64,000 nt of DNA from Enterobacter cloacae complex sp. ECNIH7 (GTDB lineage Bacteria; Pseudomonadota; Gammaproteobacteria; Enterobacterales; Enterobacteriaceae): contig NZ_CP017990.1 of assembly GCF_002208095.1 (NCBI RefSeq), positions 434,001 through 498,000 of the forward strand, in the 5' to 3' direction. A program made the translations under genes and the position numbers. Positions within the stretch are counted from its first letter, which is position 1. Every line of letters starts with the position of its first letter. Under the pieces are notes generated by a model. The model ran no database searches, was not told the origin of the DNA, and was given only the letters and a program-made list of their open reading frames with translations. Shown here one piece after another: positions 45,251-55,973 of this stretch.

Positions 45251-46531
45251 TTGTTTGACCGTTATGATGCCGGTGAGCAGGCGGTGCTGGTACACATCTA
45301 TTTTTCGCAAGACAAAGATATGGAAGACCTCCAGGAGTTTGAATCTCTGGTCTCTTCCGCCGGTGTCGAAGCAATGCAGGTGATTACCGGTAGCCGTAAA
45401 GCGCCGCACCCAAAGTATTTTGTTGGTGAAGGTAAAGCAGTCGAAATTGCGGATGCCGTAAAAGCAACCGGCGCGTCAGTCGTGTTGTTTGATCATGCGC
45501 TGTCTCCAGCCCAGGAGCGCAACCTGGAAGCCCTTTGCGAATGCCGTGTTATCGATCGCACGGGTTTGATTTTAGATATTTTTGCTCAGCGTGCACGTAC
45601 CCACGAAGGGAAACTGCAGGTTGAGCTGGCGCAGCTGCGCCATCTGGCAACGCGTCTGGTGCGTGGCTGGACACACCTTGAAAGACAAAAAGGCGGGATT
45701 GGTTTGCGCGGCCCGGGTGAAACCCAGCTCGAAACCGACCGTCGTTTGCTGCGTGGCCGAATTACCCAGATCCTTTCACGTCTGGAACGTGTAGAGAAAC
45801 AGCGCGAACAGGGGCGTCGGGCGCGAACCAAAGCCGACATCCCGACGGTGTCGCTGGTGGGCTATACCAACGCCGGTAAATCCACCCTGTTTAACCAGAT
45901 AACCGAGGCCCAGGTTTATGCCGCAGACCAGCTGTTTGCGACCCTGGACCCTACGCTGCGCCGTATTGACGTTGCAGACGTTGGTGAAACGGTGCTGGCG
46001 GATACCGTAGGGTTTATCCGCCACCTGCCGCATGACCTGGTGGCGGCGTTTAAAGCCACCCTGCAGGAGACGCGACAGGCGACTCTGCTGCTGCACGTGA
46101 TTGATGCGGCAGACGTGCGCGTGCAGGAGAACATCGACGCGGTGAACGTGGTGCTCGAAGAGATCGACGCCCACGAGATCCCAACGCTGTTGGTCATGAA
46201 CAAGATCGATATGCTGGACGATTTCGAACCGCGTATCGACAGAGATGAAGAAAACAAACCGATTCGGGTCTGGCTTTCTGCCCAGACCGGTATTGGTGTG
46301 CCACTGCTTTTCCAGGCTTTGACAGAACGTCTTTCCGGTGAGGTAGCTCAGCACACGCTGCGACTGCCGCCACAGGAAGGCAGGCTGCGCAGCCGGTTTT
46401 ATCAGCTTCAGGCGATAGAAAAAGAGTGGATGGAGGATGACGGCAGCGTGGGGATGCAGGTGCGTATGCCGATCGTTGACTGGCGTCGCCTCTGTAAACA
46501 AGAACCTGCGCTGGTCGACTATATCGTCTGA
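45251..46531 (+). CDS. hflX: Ribosome-splitting GTPase HflX
   Basis: A 426-residue GTPase that rescues stalled ribosomes under heat stress. An N-terminal glycine-rich HflX domain ([12 protein letters not shown]) and coiled coil precede the G domain with G1 GYTNAGKST (about 203) and G3 [10 protein letters not shown]. The TTG start at 45251 (GAGAGG 7 bases upstream) gives the same length as E. coli. It precedes hflK by 56 bases. Confidence 0.96.
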   Translation: MFDRYDAGEQAVLVHIYFSQDKDMEDLQEFESLVSSAGVEAMQVITGSRKAPHPKYFVGEGKAVEIADAVKATGASVVLFDHALSPAQERNLEALCECRVIDRTGLILDIFAQRARTHEGKLQVELAQLRHLATRLVRGWTHLERQKGGIGLRGPGETQLETDRRLLRGRITQILSRLERVEKQREQGRRARTKADIPTVSLVGYTNAGKSTLFNQITEAQVYAADQLFATLDPTLRRIDVADVGETVLADTVGFIRHLPHDLVAAFKATLQETRQATLLLHVIDAADVRVQENIDAVNVVLEEIDAHEIPTLLVMNKIDMLDDFEPRIDRDEENKPIRVWLSAQTGIGVPLLFQALTERLSGEVAQHTLRLPPQEGRLRSRFYQLQAIEKEWMEDDGSVGMQVRMPIVDWRRLCKQEPALVDYIV

Positions 46532-46587
46532 TCAGAAAGGGGATGCCTGAATAATTCGCCCTTGCATAACAAATATGGAGCATATAC

Positions 46588-47847
46588 ATGGCGTGGAATC
46601 AGCCCGGTAATAACGGACAAGACCGCGACCCGTGGGGAAGCAGCAAACCTGGCGGCAACTCTGAGGGAAATGGCAACAAAGGTGGTCGCGAGCAGGGGCC
46701 GCCGGATCTGGATGATATCTTCCGCAAACTGAGCAAGAAGCTTGGTGGCCTTGGCGGAGGAAAAGGTTCTGGCTCGGGTGGCAATTCCACTCAGAGTTCG
46801 CGCCCGCCAATGGGTGGCCGCGTAGTGGGCATCGTGGCCGCTGCGGTAGTCATCATCTGGGCAGCCAGCGGGTTCTACACCATTAAAGAAGCAGAACGCG
46901 GCGTGGTCACCCGTTTCGGTAAGTTCAGCCATCTGGTTGAGCCGGGTCTGAACTGGAAGCCGACCTTCATTGATGACGTGACCGCGGTAAACGTGGAATC
47001 CGTCCGTGAACTGGCCGCCTCTGGCGTGATGCTGACTTCTGACGAAAACGTGGTGCGCGTTGAGATGAACGTGCAGTACCGCGTGACCGATCCTGAGCGT
47101 TATCTGTTTAGCGTGACCAGCGCCGATGACAGCCTGCGTCAGGCGACCGACAGCGCCCTGCGCGGTGTGATCGGTAAATATACCATGGACCGTATTCTGA
47201 CCGAAGGTCGTACCGTTATTCGTAGCGATACCCAGCGCGAGCTGGAAGAGACCATTCGTCCGTACAACATGGGTATTACCCTGCTGGACGTCAACTTCCA
47301 GGCTGCGCGTCCGCCGGAAGAGGTGAAAGCTGCATTTGACGATGCGATTGCTGCCCGTGAAAACGAACAGCAGTACATCCGTGAAGCAGAAGCGTACACC
47401 AACGAAGTTCAGCCACGCGCTAACGGTCAGGCGCAGCGTATTCTGGAAGAAGCGCGCGCGTATAAAACGCAGACCATCCTGGAAGCTCAGGGTGAAGTGG
47501 CCCGCTTCGCGAAGATCCTGCCGGAATATAAAGCGGCACCGGAAATTACCCGTGAGCGTCTCTATATCGAGACCATGGAAAAAGTGCTGAGCCACACCCG
47601 CAAAGTGTTGGTTAACGACAACAAAGGCGGAAACCTGATGGTTCTGCCGCTGGATCAGATGCTGAAAGGCGGTTCTGCACCAGCAGCGAAAGGCGACACC
47701 AGCGGCGCGAACAACCTGCTGCGTCTGCCGCCAGCCTCAACAGGCAGCGCCAGCACGAACACAACGCCTTCTTCGAACGATGGTGACATTATGGACCAAC
47801 GCCGTGCTAACGCGCAGCGTAACGACTACCAGCGTCAGGGGGAATAA
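46588..47847 (+). CDS. hflK: FtsH modulator HflK
   Basis: A 419-residue inner-membrane SPFH-family protein that forms a cage with HflC around the FtsH protease and limits its activity toward membrane proteins. The N-terminus is cytoplasmic, Gly- and Asn-rich (MAWNQPGNNGQDRDPWG), a single helix follows at about 80-100, then the SPFH domain and coiled-coil periplasmic region. It is separated from hflC by 2 bases. Confidence 0.97.
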   Translation: MAWNQPGNNGQDRDPWGSSKPGGNSEGNGNKGGREQGPPDLDDIFRKLSKKLGGLGGGKGSGSGGNSTQSSRPPMGGRVVGIVAAAVVIIWAASGFYTIKEAERGVVTRFGKFSHLVEPGLNWKPTFIDDVTAVNVESVRELAASGVMLTSDENVVRVEMNVQYRVTDPERYLFSVTSADDSLRQATDSALRGVIGKYTMDRILTEGRTVIRSDTQRELEETIRPYNMGITLLDVNFQAARPPEEVKAAFDDAIAARENEQQYIREAEAYTNEVQPRANGQAQRILEEARAYKTQTILEAQGEVARFAKILPEYKAAPEITRERLYIETMEKVLSHTRKVLVNDNKGGNLMVLPLDQMLKGGSAPAAKGDTSGANNLLRLPPASTGSASTNTTPSSNDGDIMDQRRANAQRNDYQRQGE

Positions 47848-47849
47848 GG

Positions 47850-48854
47850 ATGCGTAAGTCAGTTATTGCGATCATCGTCATCGTACTGGTCGCGCTTTAT
47901 ACCTCGATTTTTGTGGTGAAAGAAGGCGAGCGTGGGATTAAGTTCCAGTTCAGCAGCGTCGTGCGTGATGGCGACAAACGCCCGGTGATTTACGAGCCGG
48001 GTCTGCACTTCAAGGTGCCGTTCATTCAGTCCGTGAAAACGCTGGATGCACGTATCCAGACCATGGATAACCAGGCCGACCGTTTCGTGACCAAAGAGAA
48101 GAAAGACCTGATCGTTGATTCCTATATCAAATGGCGCATCAGCGATTTCAGCCGTTACTTCCTGGCAACGGGCGGCGGCGACGTTTCTCAGGCAGAAGTG
48201 CTGCTTAAACGTAAGTTCTCTGACCGTCTGCGTTCCGAGATTGGTCGTCTGGATGTGAAAGACATCGTGACCGACTCCCGTGGTCGTCTGACCCTGGAAG
48301 TTCGCGATGCGCTGAACTCCGGTACAGCGGGCACGGAAGATGAAGTTTCAACGCCGGCAGCAGATGATGCGATTGCCAAAGCGGCTGAACGCGTTCAGGC
48401 GGAGACTAACGGTAAAGTGCCGGTGATCAACCCGAACAGTATGGCTGCGCTGGGTATCGAAGTGGTTGACGTGCGTATCAAGCAGATCAACCTGCCGGCG
48501 GAAGTGTCCGAGGCGATTTACAACCGTATGCGCGCCGAGCGTGAGGCGGTAGCCCGTCGTCACCGTTCACAGGGCCAGGAAGAGGCTGAGAAGCTGCGTG
48601 CAGCAGCAGACTATGAAGTCACCAAGACGCTGGCGGAATCTGAGCGTCAGGGCCGTATCCTGCGCGGTGAAGGCGATGCCGAAGCGGCGAAGCTGTTTGC
48701 TGATGCCTTCAGCCAGGATCCTGACTTCTACGCCTTTATCCGTAGCCTGCGCGCTTACGAGAATAGCTTCCAGAGCAACCAGGATGTCATGGTGCTCAGC
48801 CCGGACAGCGATTTCTTCCGTTATATGAAGACGCCGACTAACGCAACGCGATAA
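47850..48854 (+). CDS. hflC: FtsH modulator HflC
   Basis: A 334-residue partner of HflK with one N-terminal membrane helix (about 5-22), an SPFH domain and a coiled coil with the typical EKLRAAADYEVTKTLAE segment. It forms the HflKC complex on the periplasmic face of the inner membrane. It is the last gene of the nnr-to-hflC superoperon and is followed by a clear terminator. Confidence 0.97.
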   Translation: MRKSVIAIIVIVLVALYTSIFVVKEGERGIKFQFSSVVRDGDKRPVIYEPGLHFKVPFIQSVKTLDARIQTMDNQADRFVTKEKKDLIVDSYIKWRISDFSRYFLATGGGDVSQAEVLLKRKFSDRLRSEIGRLDVKDIVTDSRGRLTLEVRDALNSGTAGTEDEVSTPAADDAIAKAAERVQAETNGKVPVINPNSMAALGIEVVDVRIKQINLPAEVSEAIYNRMRAEREAVARRHRSQGQEEAEKLRAAADYEVTKTLAESERQGRILRGEGDAEAAKLFADAFSQDPDFYAFIRSLRAYENSFQSNQDVMVLSPDSDFFRYMKTPTNATR

Positions 48855-48878
48855 ACTCAGGCTCGTTTGAGTATTCAA

Positions 48879-48907
48879 ACCACCGCTCTCAACGGAGCGG
48901 TGGTTTT
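48879..48907 (+). terminator. Terminator after hflC
   Basis: A 10-bp stem (48879-48888 with 48895-48904) with loop TCAACG, followed by TTT and CTTTT, lies 24 bases after hflC. It ends the superoperon before yjeT. Confidence 0.85.
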
Positions 48908-48925
48908 CTTTTATAAGGAATAAAA

Positions 48926-49123
48926 ATGAATTCAACGATCTGGCTCGCACTGGCCCTGGTCCTGGTGCTGGAAGGTCTTGGACCGATGCTTTATCCGCGC
49001 GCCTGGCGCCGAATGATCGCCACGATGAGCCAGCTGCCGGATAATATTTTGCGTCGTTTTGGCGGCGGTCTTGTGGTTGCGGGCATCGTGATCTACTACA
49101 TGTTGAGGAAAACGATTGGCTGA
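48926..49123 (+). CDS. yjeT: YjeT, DUF2065 membrane protein
   Basis: A 65-residue protein with two hydrophobic helices (about 3-19 and 41-60) separated by a basic loop (YPRAWRRM), typical of the DUF2065 family. Function is unknown. A ribosome binding site (AAGGA) precedes the ATG. It lies between the hflC terminator and purA, as in E. coli. Confidence 0.9.
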   Translation: MNSTIWLALALVLVLEGLGPMLYPRAWRRMIATMSQLPDNILRRFGGGLVVAGIVIYYMLRKTIG

Positions 49124-49134
49124 TCAAAAAATAG

Positions 49135-50526
<1,392 letters not shown>

Positions 50527-50558
50527 TCTTCGTGACTGCTGGCCTGCGGGGAGACCCG

Positions 50559-50587
50559 TAGGCCGGATAAGCGTAGCGCCATCCGGC
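50559..50587. repeat. REP element after purA
   Basis: GTAGGCCGGATAAGCGTAGCGCCATCCGGC is a canonical enterobacterial REP sequence. It lies in the purA-nsrR gap and could stabilise the purA transcript. Confidence 0.88.
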
Positions 50588-50718
50588 GACCGCTCCTGGA
50601 TCTCCGCTTTTTCGCCCCGTCTGTCAAATAAATTAGCCGCTCACTATCTGGCTGGTTTATCATCATTAATGAATATCTCTGCGGTTTAACCGCGTTTTCC
50701 CTTTTTCCTGAGGTTGAT

Positions 50719-51144
50719 GTGCAGTTAACAAGTTTCACCGATTACGGCTTACGTGCGCTGATTTACATGGCGTCGTTACCCGATGGGAAGATGACCAGTA
50801 TCTCTGAAGTCACAGAGGTCTACGGCGTATCCCGTAATCATATGGTCAAAATAATCAATCAACTTAGTCGTGCCGGATACGTTGCTGCCGTCCGCGGGAA
50901 GAATGGTGGGATCCGTCTCGGTAAACCGGCACAGAGTATTCGTGTTGGCGATGTGGTACGTGAACTGGAGCCGCTGTCTCTGGTGAACTGCAGCAGCGAG
51001 TTCTGCCACATCACGCCCGCTTGCCGCCTGAAAAAGGCGCTTTCAAAGGCCGTGCAAAGTTTTCTCATGGAACTGGATAACTACACGCTGGCCGATTTGG
51101 TTGAAGAGAATCAACCGCTTTATAAATTATTGCTGGTGGAATGA
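50719..51144 (+). CDS. nsrR: Nitric oxide-sensing repressor NsrR
   Basis: A 141-residue Rrf2-family repressor with a winged helix and an iron-sulfur cluster held by Cys91, Cys96 and Cys102 ([13 protein letters not shown]). Nitric oxide attacks the cluster and relieves repression of genes such as hmp. The start is a GTG at 50719. It is followed by rnr, with only 38 bases between them, so they are probably co-transcribed. Confidence 0.97.
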   Translation: MQLTSFTDYGLRALIYMASLPDGKMTSISEVTEVYGVSRNHMVKIINQLSRAGYVAAVRGKNGGIRLGKPAQSIRVGDVVRELEPLSLVNCSSEFCHITPACRLKKALSKAVQSFLMELDNYTLADLVEENQPLYKLLLVE

Positions 51145-51182
51145 AGAAAATTTCCACCGGAGCTGACAACGGAGGAACCGAC

Positions 51183-53627
51183 ATGTCACATGATCCTTTC
51201 CAGGAACGCGAAGCCGAAAAATACGCGAATCCTATTCCTAGCCGCGAGTTCATCATTGAACACTTAACAAAACGCGAAAAACCCGCCAATCGTGAAGAAC
51301 TTGCCGTTGAATTAAACATTGAAGGTGAAGAGCAAATTGAAGCCCTTCGCCGCCGCCTGCGCGCGATGGAGCGCGACGGGCAACTGGTCTTTACCCGCCG
51401 CCAGTGCTACGCGCTGCCAGAACGTCTCGATCTGCTGAAAGGGACCGTCATTGGTCACCGCGATGGCTTCGGCTTCCTGCGCGTGGAAGGCCGTAAAGAC
51501 GATCTGTACCTCTCATCTGAGCAGATGAAGATGTGTATCCACGGCGACCAGATCCTGGCGCAGCCGCTGGGCGCTGACCGTAAAGGTCGCCGCGAAGCGC
51601 GCGTGGTACGCGTTCTGGTGCCAAAAACCAGCCAGATCGTCGGCCGCTACTTTACCGACGCCGGCGTGGGCTTCGTGGTGCCGGACGACAGCCGTCTGAG
51701 CTTCGACATTCTGATCCCACCTGAAGAGGTGATGGGTGCCCGCATGGGCTTTGTGGTGGTGGTGGAACTCACCCAGCGCCCAACCCGTCGCACCAAAGCG
51801 GTAGGTAAAATCGTCGAAGTGCTTGGCGATAACATGGGCACCACGATGGCCGTTGATATGGCATTGCGCACCCATGAAATTCCGTACATCTGGCCGAAAG
51901 CGGTTGAAGATCAGATCGAAAGCCTGCGCGAAGAAGTGCCGGAAGAGTCCAAAGTGGGCCGCGTGGATCTGCGCGATCTGCCGCTGGTCACTATCGACGG
52001 CGAAGACGCCCGCGACTTTGATGACGCCGTATACTGTGAGAAAAAACGCGGCGGTGGTTGGCGTCTGTGGGTTGCTATCGCTGACGTAAGCTATTACGTC
52101 CGTCCGCACACCCCGCTGGATAACGAAGCCCGCAGCCGCGGCACCTCGGTCTACTTCCCGTCCCAGGTCGTGCCGATGCTGCCGGAAGTGCTGTCTAACG
52201 GTCTGTGCTCCCTGAACCCGCAGGTTGACCGCCTCTGTATGGTTTGCGAGATGACCATCTCCACCAAAGGGCGCTTAACCGGCTACAAATTCTACGAAGC
52301 GGTGATGAGCTCGCACGCGCGTCTGACCTATACCAAGGTCTGGCATATGCTGCAGGGCGACCAGGATCTGCGCGAACAGTACGCGCCGCTGGTCAAACAT
52401 ATCGAAGAGCTGCATAACCTTTACAAAACGCTGGATCAGGCGCGCGAAGAGCGCGGCGGGATCTCGTTTGAGAGTGAAGAGGCGAAATTCATCTTCAACG
52501 CCGAACGCCGCATTGAGCGTATCGAGCAGACCCAGCGTAACGACGCGCACAAGCTGATCGAAGAGTGTATGATCCTGGCGAATATCTCGGCGGCACGTTT
52601 CGTCGAGAAAGCCAAAGAGCCAGCGCTGTTCCGTATTCACGATAAGCCGACCACGGAAGCCATTACGTCGTTCCGCTCCGTGCTGGCTGAACTGGGTCTG
52701 GAACTGCCTGGAGGCAACAAGCCAGAGCCGCGCGATTACGCCGAGCTGCTGGAGTCCATCGGCGATCGTCCTGACGCAGAAATGCTGCAGACGATGCTGC
52801 TGCGCTCCATGAAGCAGGCGATTTACGATCCGGAAAACCGCGGACACTTCGGCCTGGCGCTGCAGTCTTACGCCCACTTCACCTCGCCGATCCGTCGTTA
52901 TCCTGACCTCTCTCTACACCGTGCGATCAAGTATCTGCTGGCGCAGGAGCAGGGCCATAAAGGGAACACCACCGAAACCGGTGGCTACCACTATTCGATG
53001 GAAGAGATGCTGCAGCTGGGTCAGCACTGCTCCATGGCCGAACGTCGTGCCGATGAAGCAACACGCGACGTAGCGGACTGGCTGAAGTGTGACTTTATGC
53101 TCGATCAGGTCGGTAACGTCTTCAAAGGCGTGATTGCCAGCGTGACCGGCTTTGGTTTCTTCGTTCGTCTGGACGAGCTGTTCATCGACGGTCTGGTGCA
53201 CGTCTCCAGCCTGGATAACGACTACTACCGCTTCGACCAGGTCGGCCAGCGCCTGATTGGCGAATCTGGCGGCCAGACGTATCGTCTGGGCGACCGTGTG
53301 GAAGTGAAGGTCGAAGCCGTGAATATGGACGACCGTAAGATCGACTTCAGCCTGATCTCCAGCGAGCGCGCGCCGCGTAACGTCGGTAAAACCGAGCGTG
53401 AAAGGGCGAAAAAAACCGGTAACGGTAAACCGGGCGGCGGTAAACGTCGTCAGGCGGGCAAGAAGGTAAACTTCGAGCCGGACAGCGCGTTCCGCGGCGA
53501 GAAGAAACAGAAGCCGAAGGCGGCGAAGAAAGAAGCCCGCTCAGCGAAAAAGCCTTCCGCGAAAACGCAGAAAATCGCTGCCGCCACCAAAGCGAAGCGC
53601 GCGGCCAAGAAAAAGCAGGCGGAGTAA
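51183..53627 (+). CDS. rnr: Ribonuclease R
   Basis: An 814-residue processive 3'-to-5' exoribonuclease that degrades structured RNA. Order: helix-turn-helix, two cold-shock domains, RNB catalytic domain ([14 protein letters not shown] around residues 270-285 carries the catalytic aspartates), S1 domain (about 640-725), and a lysine-rich basic tail. The ATG at 51183 (MSHDPFQ, GGAGG upstream) gives the expected N-terminus; an in-frame ATG at 51141 overlaps nsrR and is less likely. rlmB follows. Confidence 0.97.
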   Translation: MSHDPFQEREAEKYANPIPSREFIIEHLTKREKPANREELAVELNIEGEEQIEALRRRLRAMERDGQLVFTRRQCYALPERLDLLKGTVIGHRDGFGFLRVEGRKDDLYLSSEQMKMCIHGDQILAQPLGADRKGRREARVVRVLVPKTSQIVGRYFTDAGVGFVVPDDSRLSFDILIPPEEVMGARMGFVVVVELTQRPTRRTKAVGKIVEVLGDNMGTTMAVDMALRTHEIPYIWPKAVEDQIESLREEVPEESKVGRVDLRDLPLVTIDGEDARDFDDAVYCEKKRGGGWRLWVAIADVSYYVRPHTPLDNEARSRGTSVYFPSQVVPMLPEVLSNGLCSLNPQVDRLCMVCEMTISTKGRLTGYKFYEAVMSSHARLTYTKVWHMLQGDQDLREQYAPLVKHIEELHNLYKTLDQAREERGGISFESEEAKFIFNAERRIERIEQTQRNDAHKLIEECMILANISAARFVEKAKEPALFRIHDKPTTEAITSFRSVLAELGLELPGGNKPEPRDYAELLESIGDRPDAEMLQTMLLRSMKQAIYDPENRGHFGLALQSYAHFTSPIRRYPDLSLHRAIKYLLAQEQGHKGNTTETGGYHYSMEEMLQLGQHCSMAERRADEATRDVADWLKCDFMLDQVGNVFKGVIASVTGFGFFVRLDELFIDGLVHVSSLDNDYYRFDQVGQRLIGESGGQTYRLGDRVEVKVEAVNMDDRKIDFSLISSERAPRNVGKTERERAKKTGNGKPGGGKRRQAGKKVNFEPDSAFRGEKKQKPKAAKKEARSAKKPSAKTQKIAAATKAKRAAKKKQAE

Positions 53628-53645
53628 ATTCTCCCCTCAACCTGA

Positions 53646-53669
53646 CCCTCTCCCCAACGGGGGGAGGGG
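53646..53669. repeat. CCCTCTCCC-type palindrome
   Basis: CCCTCTCCCC, a short loop and GGGGGGAGGG form an imperfect hairpin in the 66-base gap between rnr and rlmB. It belongs to the same family as the palindromes at 19829, 30596 and 54468. Confidence 0.55.
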
Positions 53670-53693
53670 AAATACTTATTACGAGAACCATCA

Positions 53694-54428
53694 ATGAGTG
53701 AAATGATTTACGGCATCCACGCGGTGCAGGCCCTTCTCGAGCGCGCACCGGAGCGTTTTCAGGAAGTGTTTATTCTGAAAGGGCGTGAAGATAAGCGTCT
53801 GATGCCGCTGATCCACGCGCTGGAAGCGCAGGGCGTGGTGATTCAGCTGGCGAACCGCCAGTTCCTGGATGAGAAAAGCGAAGGCGCGGTCCACCAGGGG
53901 ATCATTGCCCGCGTGAAGCCGGGTCGTCAGTATCAGGAAAACGATCTGCCGGATCTGATCGCCGAGCTGGAGAATTTGTTCTTCCTGATCCTCGACGGCG
54001 TTACCGATCCGCATAACCTCGGCGCGTGTCTGCGCAGCGCCGATGCGGCGGGCGTGCACGCGGTGATCGTGCCGAAAGATCGCTCCGCGCAGCTGAACGC
54101 GACGGCGAAGAAGGTGGCCTGCGGCGCGGCGGAAAACGTTCCGCTGATCCGCGTGACCAACCTCGCGCGCACCATGCGTCTGCTGCAGGAAGAGAACATC
54201 TGGATCGTCGGTACCGCCGGTGAAGCGGATCATACTCTGTACCAGAGCAAAATGACCGGCCGTCTGGCGCTGGTGATGGGGGCGGAAGGCGAAGGCATGC
54301 GTCGTCTGACCCGCGAGCACTGCGACGAGCTGATCAGCATCCCGATGGCGGGCAGCGTGTCGTCCCTGAACGTTTCCGTTGCAACGGGCATCTGCCTGTT
54401 TGAAGCGGTGCGTCAGCGCGGAGAATAA
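53694..54428 (+). CDS. rlmB: 23S rRNA 2'-O-methyltransferase RlmB
   Basis: A 244-residue SPOUT methyltransferase that methylates Gm2251 in the 23S rRNA peptidyl-tRNA site. An N-terminal substrate-binding domain is followed by the knotted SpoU domain with [31 protein letters not shown] and [17 protein letters not shown]. It lies downstream of rnr and is followed by a strong terminator. Confidence 0.98.
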   Translation: MSEMIYGIHAVQALLERAPERFQEVFILKGREDKRLMPLIHALEAQGVVIQLANRQFLDEKSEGAVHQGIIARVKPGRQYQENDLPDLIAELENLFFLILDGVTDPHNLGACLRSADAAGVHAVIVPKDRSAQLNATAKKVACGAAENVPLIRVTNLARTMRLLQEENIWIVGTAGEADHTLYQSKMTGRLALVMGAEGEGMRRLTREHCDELISIPMAGSVSSLNVSVATGICLFEAVRQRGE

Positions 54429-54433
54429 ACAGC

Positions 54434-54458
54434 AAGGCCGTCCACAGGACGGCCTTTT
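54434..54458 (+). terminator. Terminator after rlmB
   Basis: A 10-bp perfect stem (54434-54443 with 54447-54456), ACA loop, then TTGTGTTTT. It ends the nsrR-rnr-rlmB unit. Confidence 0.85.
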
Positions 54459-54467
54459 GTGTTTTAT

Positions 54468-54488
54468 CCTTCTCCCCGTGGGAGAGGG
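54468..54488. repeat. CCCTCTCCC-type palindrome (CCTTCTCCCC variant)
   Basis: CCTTCTCCCC, GT, then GGGAGAGGG forms a hairpin just after the rlmB terminator, between rlmB and the convergent transporter gene. Confidence 0.6.
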
Positions 54489-54506
54489 CACCAGACGTTG
54501 ACAACC

Positions 54507-55781
54507 TCACTCCTCTAACGACCGCAAATGGTCATCCTTCCTCAGCGTCATCAGCGCTAAAATACTCACTACCGCCGTCGCCATCACGTAATACGCCGGA
54601 ATATCCAGGTTGCCCGTCTGCTTAATCAGCCCGGTAATGATTAGCCCTGCGCATCCCGAGAAAATCGCGTTCGACAACGAGTAGGCCAGCCCCAGCCCCG
54701 TATAGCGCACGCGCGTCGGGAACATCTCAGACAGCATCGCCGGGCCCGGCCCCGCCAGCATGCCCACCAGCCCGCCCGCAATCAGTACCACACCAGCCTT
54801 CACCGCCAGCGTACTCGACTCCGCCTGCAGGATTTTCAGCAGCGGCAGGGCGAGGATCAGCAGCAGCGCGGTGGCGATAATCATCACCGTGCGGCGGCCG
54901 ATCCGGTCGCTCAGGATCCCCGACGGAATGATGGTCAGCGCAAAACCAATATTCGAAATCACCGCTATCAACAGCGCCTGGTTAAACCCGGTGTGCAGCG
55001 CCGACTGAAGATAGGTCGGCATAATCACCAGGTAGGTGTACCCCGCCGCAGACCAGACCATTACGCGCCCAATCCCCATCACGATGGCCCGGAGCGTAGC
55101 GGCAGTATCCGCCTGAGCGACAGCCGGTTTATCCTGCTGCTGCACAAAGCTGGGCGTCTCCTCCATGCTGACGCGAAGCCACAGCGCCACAACGCCCATG
55201 GGTAGCGCCAGGAAGAACGGAATGCGCCAGCCCCACTCGTGCAGAGCTTCAGGCGTGAGAAGGGCGGAGAGCAGCGCCACGATGCCAGCGCCCGCTAACA
55301 GTCCCAGCGCCACGGTAAAGGACTGCCACGCGCCATAGAGCCCACGCTTGCCGCGCGGGGCGAACTCCGTCATCAGCGAGACCGCACCGCCGTACTCGCC
55401 GCCCGCGAACAGCCCCTGCAGGATGCGCAGCAGCGTAATAATCAGCGGCGCGGCAATTCCGATGCTGGCGTAGACCGGCACAATGCCGATGGCGGCGGTA
55501 GCGAGCGTCATCAGTACCAGCACGATGATTAGCGTCGGCTTACGGCCAATCCGGTCGCCGATGCGGCCAAACACCACCGCACCCAGCGGGCGGAAGAAGA
55601 AGGCGATGGCAAACGAGGCGTAGGTGAGGATCAGGCTGGTCAGCCCCGCCTCTCCTTCAAGCTGGAAGAAGTTTTTCGCAATCACGGTCGCCAGAAAACC
55701 GTAGACCGCAAACTCATACCACTCGATAAAGTTACCAATGGAGCCTGCAATTAATGCACGCTTGTGCGCGTCCCGTTGCAT
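54507..55781 (-). CDS. MFS transporter of the metabolite:H+ symporter family
   Basis: A 424-residue protein with about 12 membrane helices. The N-terminal signature SIGNFIEWYEFAVYGFLA and the loop motif GRIGDRIGRKPTL are those of the MHS branch that includes ProP, KgtP and ShiA. The ATG at 55781 (GAGGA upstream) is preferred to the GTG at 55793. The substrate cannot be told from sequence; dicarboxylates, osmolytes and aromatic acids are all transported in this family. In E. coli K-12 this place is occupied by yjfIJKLMC, so the gene is a local replacement. Confidence 0.85.
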   Translation of the reverse strand: MQRDAHKRALIAGSIGNFIEWYEFAVYGFLATVIAKNFFQLEGEAGLTSLILTYASFAIAFFFRPLGAVVFGRIGDRIGRKPTLIIVLVLMTLATAAIGIVPVYASIGIAAPLIITLLRILQGLFAGGEYGGAVSLMTEFAPRGKRGLYGAWQSFTVALGLLAGAGIVALLSALLTPEALHEWGWRIPFFLALPMGVVALWLRVSMEETPSFVQQQDKPAVAQADTAATLRAIVMGIGRVMVWSAAGYTYLVIMPTYLQSALHTGFNQALLIAVISNIGFALTIIPSGILSDRIGRRTVMIIATALLLILALPLLKILQAESSTLAVKAGVVLIAGGLVGMLAGPGPAMLSEMFPTRVRYTGLGLAYSLSNAIFSGCAGLIITGLIKQTGNLDIPAYYVMATAVVSILALMTLRKDDHLRSLEE

Positions 55782-55973
55782 AACGATCCTCACTTAGGGT
55801 GTGAGAATAAATTATTCAACAAAAGCGGAGTCATGAAATAGTTTATTCTTATGTTCTGTGAGCTATTTCACGAATGATATCAGCGGGATCGTGAACGTGT
55901 GACTCCCCTCCCATGCAGCGCGTGCGCGGTCTGTCCATACTTATCGTCATTGCCACTGAAGGAGGGAGACAGC

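Noticed and set aside
46519..47595. 358-codon frame antisense to hflK
   Set aside because: Shadow of the strongly biased hflK gene, without a ribosome binding site.
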